A stretch of 10,164 bases of DNA from an uncultured Trueperaceae bacterium (lineage in GTDB: Bacteria; Deinococcota; Deinococci; Deinococcales; Trueperaceae). Location of the stretch: assembly GCA_937907415.1 (NCBI GenBank), contig CALCHY010000303.1, forward strand, positions 1 through 10,164, in the 5' to 3' direction. Numbering within the stretch: position 1 is the stretch's first letter; each line of letters begins with the position of its first letter. The notes beneath the pieces are model-generated. The model did not search any database. It had not been told where the DNA came from and saw only the letters and a list, made by a program, of their open reading frames with translations. Position numbers and translations under genes: made by a program. Below, piece by piece: positions 5,325 to 10,164 of the stretch.

Positions 5325-6806
5325 ATGATCGAAACAGCTCAAGACCTTCTCAACTACGTGGGCGGCAAGTGGCAGCCCTCGCGCTCAGGGGTGCACAACG
5401 AAGTGCACAACCCCGCTACTGCCGCGACCATCGCGCGCGTGCCCATGAGCGTGAAGGACGAGGTGGACGAAGCGGTGAAGGCCGGTGTCGCCGCCTTCAA
5501 GGAGTGGCGCGAGACGCCCGTGGTCGACCGCATCAAGCCGCTGTTCAAGCTCCGCGAGCTTCTCACTGCGAACCTCGACGAACTTGCCAGGACCATCACC
5601 AACGAGGCGGGCAAGACGTACGGCGAGGCAGCTGCCGAGATGGCGCGCGGCATCGAGAACGTGGAAGTAGCTTGCGGCGCGCCGTTCATGATGCAGGGCA
5701 CCAACAACGAGGACATCGCGCACGGCATCGACGAGCACATGATCAGGCAGCCGCTCGGGGTGGTGGCGGCCATCACGCCGTTCAACTTCCCAGGCATGAT
5801 CCCCCTCTGGTACCTGCCTTACGCCGTGGCTACCGGCAACTGCTTCCTGCTGAAGCCGAGCGAGAAAGTGCCGATGACCACGCAGCTCCTCTACCGCCTC
5901 CTCGAGGAGGCCGGCTTCCCGTCGGGCGTGGTCGGCTTGATCAACGGCGGCAAGGAGACGGTCGACGCCATCCTCGATCACCCGGACGTCAAGGCCATCT
6001 CGTTCGTCGGCTCTACGCCCGTTGCGCGTTACATCTACTCGCGCGCCGCGCAGAACGGCAAGCGCGCGCAGTGCCAAGGGGGCGCCAAGAACCCGGCGGT
6101 CATCCTGCCTGACGCCGACATGGAGATGGCGACGCGCATCCTCACGGACTCGGCGTTCGGTTGCGCTGGTCAGCGGTGCCTGGCCACCTCAGTAGCCATC
6201 ACCGTCGGTGGCGCGCGCGGCGAGTTCACCGAGCGCATGGTCGCCGCCGCCTCGAAGCGCAAGGTCGGTTACGGCCTCGACAAGGGCGTCGAGATGGGTC
6301 CCGTCATCTCCGGTGAGTCAAAGGACCGCATCCGCGGGCTCATCGAGAAGGGCGTAAGCCAAGGCGCGCGGGTCCTCACTGGCGGCGCAGACGCCGAAGT
6401 CGACGGCTTCCGCAACGGCTACTTCGTGCACCCAACGCTCCTCGACGACGTTGCTCCGAACAGCGAGCTTGCCAAGACCGAGGTGTTCGGTCCGGTGCTC
6501 TCGCTCATGCACGCTTCCAGCCTCGAAGAGGCCATCGAGTGGGTCAACGACCGCGCCTTCGGCAACCAGGCATCGATCTTCACGAACTCGGGTAGCGCGG
6601 CACGGCAGTTCCGCCACCAGGCGATCGCAGGCAACATCGGCGTCAACCTGGGCGTCGCGGCACCCATGGCATTCTTCCCGTTCAGCGGCTGGTCAGACAG
6701 CTTCTTCGGCGACCTGCACGCGCAGGGCGCACACGGCATCGAGTTCTTCACGCAGACCAAGATCGTCATCGAGCGCTGGCCCCAGAACTGGAGCCGCACC
6801 TTCTAA
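5325..6806 (+). CDS. mmsA: CoA-acylating methylmalonate-semialdehyde dehydrogenase (MMSDH)
   Basis: A 493-aa cytosolic enzyme of the ALDH6 group, the usual length. It oxidises methylmalonate semialdehyde to propionyl-CoA, or malonate semialdehyde to acetyl-CoA, using NAD+ and CoA with loss of the carboxylate. Diagnostic features: PFNFP (152-156), FVGSTPVAR (227-235), GGAKN (252-256), [10 protein letters not shown] (278-287) with nucleophile Cys285, VFGPVL (387-392), and [17 protein letters not shown] (452-468) with FFTQTK (474-479), a signature that separates MMSDH from other aldehyde dehydrogenases. Arg108 and Arg284 match the carboxylate-binding arginines of this group. The usual general-base Glu is absent (Cys250 there), as expected for a CoA-dependent enzyme. 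The start is MIETAQ, supported by GGTGGA and a promoter at 5221-5250. Next to pyrimidine genes it probably finishes beta-alanine and 3-aminoisobutyrate breakdown; valine or inositol catabolism is the alternative. Confidence 0.93.
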   Translation: MIETAQDLLNYVGGKWQPSRSGVHNEVHNPATAATIARVPMSVKDEVDEAVKAGVAAFKEWRETPVVDRIKPLFKLRELLTANLDELARTITNEAGKTYGEAAAEMARGIENVEVACGAPFMMQGTNNEDIAHGIDEHMIRQPLGVVAAITPFNFPGMIPLWYLPYAVATGNCFLLKPSEKVPMTTQLLYRLLEEAGFPSGVVGLINGGKETVDAILDHPDVKAISFVGSTPVARYIYSRAAQNGKRAQCQGGAKNPAVILPDADMEMATRILTDSAFGCAGQRCLATSVAITVGGARGEFTERMVAAASKRKVGYGLDKGVEMGPVISGESKDRIRGLIEKGVSQGARVLTGGADAEVDGFRNGYFVHPTLLDDVAPNSELAKTEVFGPVLSLMHASSLEEAIEWVNDRAFGNQASIFTNSGSAARQFRHQAIAGNIGVNLGVAAPMAFFPFSGWSDSFFGDLHAQGAHGIEFFTQTKIVIERWPQNWSRTF

Positions 6807-6814
6807 GCCAGGCC

Positions 6815-6851
6815 GCGCTCGCGGTCGCCGTAGGGAGGCGGCCGCGAGCGC
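6815..6851 (+). terminator. Hairpin after mmsA, 15-bp stem without U-tract
   Basis: Bases 6815-6829 (GCGCTCGCGGTCGCC) pair with 6837-6851 (GGCGGCCGCGAGCGC) across a 7-base loop, with a single G-U pair (6825 with 6841). It begins 9 bases after the mmsA stop. The sequence after it is TAGTTATCTC, not a T-run. It separates mmsA from preT and may terminate or attenuate read-through. Confidence 0.6.
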
Positions 6852-6913
6852 TAGTTATCTCATAGTCGGCCCCATCAGCACCCCGCGAACCCCCTACGCA
6901 GTAGCGGAGTCCC

Positions 6914-6919
6914 AGGAGG
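6914..6919 (+). promoter_or_regulatory. Ribosome binding site of preT
   Basis: AGGAGG, within a longer AGGAGGAG run, sits only 3-5 bases before the ATG at 6923. The gap is short but the match is strong. No convincing -10/-35 pair was found between the hairpin ending at 6851 and this site. Confidence 0.65.
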
Positions 6920-6922
6920 AGC

Positions 6923-8356
6923 ATGGAGCAACACGAGTTGTCACTGGCGCAGCTGCAGGACTCTTTCTCCGAGACCTATCCGCGCTACACGAAGAACGAA
7001 GCCACCGTGGAGGCCAATCGCTGCCTCTACTGCTTCGACGCACCCTGCATTCAGGCGTGCCCAACTAGCATCGATGTGCCAACGTTCATCCGCCAGATAG
7101 CCAACGACAACCTGCTGGGCGCTGCCACGACCATCCTCGAGTCGAACCTCATGGGTCACTCGTGCGGCCGCGTCTGCCCAGTAGACGAGTTGTGCGTCGG
7201 CGCCTGCGTGCTCGGCAAGGAGCACCGGCCGATTGCCATCGGGCGCCTGCAGCGCTACGCCACCGACCACGTGTTCGACAACGACCTGCCGGTCTTCGAG
7301 CCAGCGCCTGCCACCGGTAAGAGCGTGGCCGTCATCGGCGCAGGTCCGGCCGGGCTCAGCGCAGCTGGCGAACTCGCGAAGCGCGGCGTCAAGGCAACGG
7401 TGTTCGAGCGCCAAGACCTCGCGGGCGGGCTCTCCACCTACGGGATCGTGGTGTTCCGTGAACCTACGCGCGTTGCGTTGGAAGAAGTCGAGTTCGTCAA
7501 GCGCCTCGGCGTCGAGGTGCGCACTGGCGTCGAGGTCGGCCGCGATATCACGACAGCTCAACTACTCAACGATTACGACGCGGTGGTGCTAGCCGCTGGC
7601 ACTGGCCGCGTGCCGGACCTGGGTATTCCAGGTGAGGACCTCGACGGCGTCGTCGAGGCGCTGCCGTTCATCGCCGCCACCAAGATGGCGGACAAGGACG
7701 ACCTAACCGACCTAGCCAGGATCCCCGTTGGCAACGAGGTCATCGTCGTCGGAGCCGGCAACACGGCCATCGACGCCGCCACCATCGCCAAGCGACTCGG
7801 CGCAGAGCGCGTGACCATGCTGTACCGCCGCGGGCGCGACGAGATGACCGCCTACGACTTCGAGGTCGACTTCGTGCGTGGCGAGGGCGTAGACATCCGG
7901 CTCCTCACGCAACCGGTCGAGTTCATCGGCGAGGGCGGCAAGCTGGCGGGCGTGCGTTGCGTGCGCATGCGCCTGGGCGCTCCCGATGCCAGTGGCCGCC
8001 GCCGTCCCGAACCCGTGCCAGGCAGCGAGTTCGTGCTGCCAGCCGATCAGGTCATCAAGGCCATCGGCCAAGAGAAGCTCGTCAACTTGTACGACGCCAT
8101 CGGCGTAGAGCACGCCGGTGGTTACGTGACCACCGACGCCGAGCTGCGCACCAGCAACCCCAAGGTGTTCGGCGCAGGCGACTGCGTGCGCGCCAGCGGC
8201 CACGCCCTCACCGTCACCGCAGCGGAGGACGGCAAGATCGTCGCGCGCGCCATAGCCAGCCAACTCGGCATCGCCGAACCGGCGCCTGCACCCGGCGCGA
8301 CCCGTGGCCGCTTCCTCCACACCACCGTCAACGAGTTCGGGAGGATTCATGGCTGA
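6923..8356 (+). CDS. preT: NAD(P)-dependent dihydropyrimidine dehydrogenase, flavoprotein subunit PreT
   Basis: A 477-aa GltD-like electron-input subunit. It would take electrons from NAD(P)H through FAD and pass them by Fe-S clusters to PreA for uracil/thymine reduction. Residues 30-110 form a Fer4_20-type domain with Cys34, 37, 42, 46 and Cys81, 85, 91, 95, ligands for two 4Fe-4S clusters. An FAD Rossmann motif lies at 137-144 (IGAGPAGL), a second nucleotide-binding motif at 275-283 (VVGAGNTAI), and the FAD-binding GAGD at 417-420. It is longer than E. coli PreT (about 412 aa, from memory); some of the extra length is an Ala/Pro-rich tail at about 450-477. The gene overlaps preA by 8 nt, which implies coupled translation. 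The glutamate synthase small subunit is the close relative, but the immediate preA partner settles the assignment. Confidence 0.9.
   Translation: MEQHELSLAQLQDSFSETYPRYTKNEATVEANRCLYCFDAPCIQACPTSIDVPTFIRQIANDNLLGAATTILESNLMGHSCGRVCPVDELCVGACVLGKEHRPIAIGRLQRYATDHVFDNDLPVFEPAPATGKSVAVIGAGPAGLSAAGELAKRGVKATVFERQDLAGGLSTYGIVVFREPTRVALEEVEFVKRLGVEVRTGVEVGRDITTAQLLNDYDAVVLAAGTGRVPDLGIPGEDLDGVVEALPFIAATKMADKDDLTDLARIPVGNEVIVVGAGNTAIDAATIAKRLGAERVTMLYRRGRDEMTAYDFEVDFVRGEGVDIRLLTQPVEFIGEGGKLAGVRCVRMRLGAPDASGRRRPEPVPGSEFVLPADQVIKAIGQEKLVNLYDAIGVEHAGGYVTTDAELRTSNPKVFGAGDCVRASGHALTVTAAEDGKIVARAIASQLGIAEPAPAPGATRGRFLHTTVNEFGRIHG
8339..8345 (+). promoter_or_regulatory. Ribosome binding site that sets the preA start inside preT
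   Basis: GGGAGGA lies 3 bases before the ATG at 8349, within the last codons of preT. It supports this start over the in-frame ATG at 8304, whose extra 15 residues are low-complexity and have no comparable site. Confidence 0.75.
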
Positions 8357-9701
8357 CCTGACCACCGATTTCGCGGGTATCAAGAGCCCGAACCCGTTCT
8401 GGCTCGCGTCCGCCCCGCCAACCAACTCCGCGTACCAGATCAACAAGGCGTTCGAGTACGGCTGGGGTGGCGCCGTATGGAAGACCATCGGCGATCCCGT
8501 TCTCAACGTCTGCAACCGCTACGGGGCATTCGAGTACGCGGGCAACCGGCTAGTGGCCATCAACAACGTAGAACTCATCTCCGACCGACCGATCGAGGTC
8601 AACCTCCGCGAGATCCGCGAGGTCAAGAGACTGTGGCCGGACCGCGCGGTCATCGTGTCAGCCATGGTCTCGAGTGAGGCGGCCTGGAAGACCATCGTCC
8701 AGCAGATCGAAGACACCGGTGCCGACGGCATCGAGCTCAACTACGGCTGCCCGCACGGCATGAGCGAGCGCGGCATGGGTGCCGCCGTTGGGCAGGTACC
8801 CGAGTACTGCGAGATGATCACCAACTGGGTGACGGCAGTCGCCAGCATCCCTGTCATCGTCAAGCTAACGCCGAACGTAACGAACATCGTTCCGCCAGCA
8901 CATGCGGCCATCAACGCACGCGCCAACGGCATCTCCCTCATCAACACCATCAACTCGATAGCTGGCGTCGACCTCGACAGCTTCGAACTCCGCCCTAACG
9001 TTGGCGGCAAGGGCAGCCACGGCGGTTACGCCGGGCCAGCCGCGCGGCCCATCGCGCTGCACCTCCTGTCGCAAGTCGCCGCCGACCCCAAGTACCAGGG
9101 CTCCGGCATCCCCATCTCGGGAATGGGCGGCATCGAGACGTGGCGCGACGCGGCGGAGTTCCTCCTCCTCGGCGCCACCAGCCTGCAGGTCTGTACGGCC
9201 GTCATGCATTACGGCTTCCGCATCATCCACGAACTGTGCGACGGTCTCTCGAACTGGCTTGACGAGAAGGGCGCGGCGTCCATCTCCGAGGTCGTCGGCG
9301 CGTCCGTGAACCGCATCGGCAACTTCGGCGACTTCGACCTGTCGTTCCGCTCCGTTGCCGTCATCGACGAGGAGAAGTGCATCCAGTGCAACCTCTGCTA
9401 CGTCGCTTGCGACGAGGGCGCGCACCAGTGCATCGACTTCACGGCAGACGGCCTGCGCGTCGACCCAGAGACCTACACTGGCAGCGCCACCCTGCAGCCG
9501 AAAGTCCGCGAGGAAGACTGCGTTGGCTGCGACCTCTGCAGCCTCGTGTGCCCGGTAGATGCCTGCATCGTCATGGAGGAGCGCCCGCCCCTGCGGCCAA
9601 GCGTCACGTGGAACGAGTTGACACGCACGCGCCCAGAGGTGACCACCGATTGGGACGCCATGATCGCCTACCGCAAGGAAGTCGGCATAGAGATCCATTA
9701 A
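8349..9701 (+). CDS. preA: NAD(P)-dependent dihydropyrimidine dehydrogenase, catalytic subunit PreA
   Basis: A 450-aa FMN- and Fe-S-containing subunit that reduces uracil and thymine to the 5,6-dihydro forms, the first step of reductive pyrimidine breakdown. Residues 1-330 are a dihydroorotate dehydrogenase-like barrel: SAPPTNS (21-27), AVWKTIG (42-48), ELNYGCPHGMSERGMG (129-144), KLTPNVT (172-178), SGMGGIETWRDAAEFLLLGA (257-276), LQVCTAVM (279-286). The C-terminal ferredoxin-like part has Cys344, 347, 350, 354 and Cys391, 394, 397, 401 for two 4Fe-4S clusters. Residue 147 is Val where mammalian DPD has its catalytic Cys; E. coli PreA, as I recall it, also has Val. The start is the ATG at 8349, overlapping the end of preT by 8 nt. 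Residues 410-450 extend beyond the clusters and look unstructured. The length is typical of bacterial PreA. Confidence 0.93.
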   Translation: MADLTTDFAGIKSPNPFWLASAPPTNSAYQINKAFEYGWGGAVWKTIGDPVLNVCNRYGAFEYAGNRLVAINNVELISDRPIEVNLREIREVKRLWPDRAVIVSAMVSSEAAWKTIVQQIEDTGADGIELNYGCPHGMSERGMGAAVGQVPEYCEMITNWVTAVASIPVIVKLTPNVTNIVPPAHAAINARANGISLINTINSIAGVDLDSFELRPNVGGKGSHGGYAGPAARPIALHLLSQVAADPKYQGSGIPISGMGGIETWRDAAEFLLLGATSLQVCTAVMHYGFRIIHELCDGLSNWLDEKGAASISEVVGASVNRIGNFGDFDLSFRSVAVIDEEKCIQCNLCYVACDEGAHQCIDFTADGLRVDPETYTGSATLQPKVREEDCVGCDLCSLVCPVDACIVMEERPPLRPSVTWNELTRTRPEVTTDWDAMIAYRKEVGIEIH

Positions 9702-9710
9702 CGGCCGTGT

Positions 9711-9734
9711 GTGGCGGGACCTAGGTCCCGCCAC
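9711..9734. repeat. Perfect 24-bp palindrome between preA and hydA (hairpin attenuator or operator)
   Basis: GTGGCGGGACCT (9711-9722) is followed directly by its reverse complement (9723-9734), with no spacer or mismatch. As RNA it forms a 10-bp stem with a CUAG loop, 9 bases after the preA stop. No T-run follows. It ends 27 bases before the hydA start. It could act as a U-less terminator/attenuator that lowers hydA expression, as an RNA-stability element, or as a dyad protein-binding site. Confidence 0.6.
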
Positions 9735-9750
9735 CGATGCCGAATGCGCG

Positions 9751-9756
9751 AAAGGA
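9751..9756 (+). promoter_or_regulatory. Ribosome binding site that selects the GTG start of hydA
   Basis: AAAGGA lies 5 bases before GTG at 9762. An in-frame ATG six codons upstream (9744) has no purine-rich site at the right distance, and it would put the Shine-Dalgarno inside the coding sequence. Confidence 0.65.
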
Positions 9757-9761
9757 CGAAC

Positions 9762-10164
9762 GTGAGCCTGCTCATCAAGAACGGCGAGATAGTCACGGCA
9801 GCATCCCGCATGCGTGCGGACATATATTGCGAAGGCGAGACCATAACCCGCATCGGCACCGACCTAGAAGTGCCCGCCGGCACGGAAGTCGTCGACGCAA
9901 CTGGCAAGTATGTCTTTCCCGGCTTCGTCGACCCGCACGTGCACATCCACTTGCCGTTCATGGGCACCGTCACGAAGGACACGCACACGACCGGTAGCCA
10001 GGCCGCGCTAGTTGGCGGCACGACGACCTTCATCGAGATGCTGGCGCCTGCGCGGCAGGAAGACCTCATGACCGGCTACCGCCACTGGAACGAGCTGGCT
10101 GCTGGTAACAGCGCCTGCGACTACACCTTCCACATCGGGGTCTCGAAGTTCGACGCCAAGACGG
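9762..10164 (+). CDS. hydA: Dihydropyrimidinase / hydantoinase, N-terminal part (cut by window edge)
   Basis: 134 complete codons are visible; the gene runs off the right edge, and the family is usually about 450-480 aa. It begins SLLIKNGEIVTA after a GTG start, the small beta-sandwich typical of cyclic amidohydrolases, and proceeds to the barrel entry DATGKYVFPGFVDPHVHIHLP, whose HxH pair binds the dinuclear metal site. GTVTKD and the GGTTTFIEM strand follow, as in D-hydantoinases/dihydropyrimidinases. The predicted role is ring opening of dihydrouracil to N-carbamoyl-beta-alanine (and of dihydrothymine) in the cytosol, the step directly after PreT/PreA. The carbamylated lysine and later metal ligands lie beyond the window, so allantoinase or another hydantoinase cannot be fully excluded, but the preTA context favours this call. 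Confidence 0.88.
   Translation, partial: MSLLIKNGEIVTAASRMRADIYCEGETITRIGTDLEVPAGTEVVDATGKYVFPGFVDPHVHIHLPFMGTVTKDTHTTGSQAALVGGTTTFIEMLAPARQEDLMTGYRHWNELAAGNSACDYTFHIGVSKFDAKT

Noticed and set aside
7712..8515. Minus-strand open frame of 267 codons opposite preT/preA
   Set aside because: It spans the antisense of the preT-preA junction, its composition is that of a shadow frame, and both sense genes have clear family motifs.
8865..9734. Minus-strand open frame of 289 codons opposite preA
   Set aside because: It lies wholly opposite a well-conserved gene, has no recognisable motif, and is explained by the GC-rich codon pattern of preA leaving the complementary frame open.
9744..9761. Upstream in-frame ATG as the hydA start
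   Set aside because: No purine-rich site precedes it at a usable distance, while AAAGGA is correctly spaced for the GTG at 9762.
1..10164. tRNA, rRNA, insertion sequence, phage or toxin-antitoxin content
   Set aside because: No transposase, integrase, terminal inverted repeat pair or recognisable tRNA/rRNA segment was seen by reading; a dedicated search could not be run.

Overview
The window is GC-rich, densely coding bacterial DNA. Two genes start about 6-7 bases after a TAGACT -10 box with no Shine-Dalgarno (leaderless starts), while others carry normal AGGAGG-type sites. This mix, with the protein similarities recalled from memory, fits a member of Deinococcota such as a Trueperaceae-like lineage. 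The placement is inference only, since no rRNA or other marker gene is present.

Left part (1-3915, rightward). A leader of about 320 bases holds an array of 23-bp direct repeats and an imperfect hairpin region. It is followed by a small DUF4342 membrane-associated protein (320-655), then a strong hairpin without a U-tract. Next is a 1046-aa signalling protein at 775-3915: an N-terminal GGDEF diguanylate cyclase with intact active site and I-site, a degenerate ATPase-like module, an intact STAND/NB-ARC-type ATPase and a C-terminal TPR-like helical region.

Middle (3912-5324). A leftward trans-sulfuration family PLP enzyme converges on the signalling gene, and the two share a CTAG tetranucleotide as both stop codons. 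Its start faces a 213-bp divergent intergenic region with a good sigma-70-type promoter and several inverted repeats.

Right part (5325-10164, rightward). This is a reductive pyrimidine catabolism cluster: CoA-acylating (methyl)malonate-semialdehyde dehydrogenase (mmsA), the two subunits of NAD(P)-dependent dihydropyrimidine dehydrogenase (preT and preA, overlapping by 8 nt), and the first 134 codons of a dihydropyrimidinase (hydA) cut by the window edge. PreT/PreA would reduce uracil or thymine, HydA would open the ring, and MmsA would convert the semialdehydes derived from beta-alanine or 3-aminoisobutyrate into acetyl-CoA or propionyl-CoA. The beta-ureidopropionase and the aminotransferase needed between those steps are not in the window. 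U-less hairpins lie after mmsA and between preA and hydA.

The least ordinary items are the GGDEF/STAND/TPR fusion with its degenerate first ATPase module, and the 23-bp repeat array.
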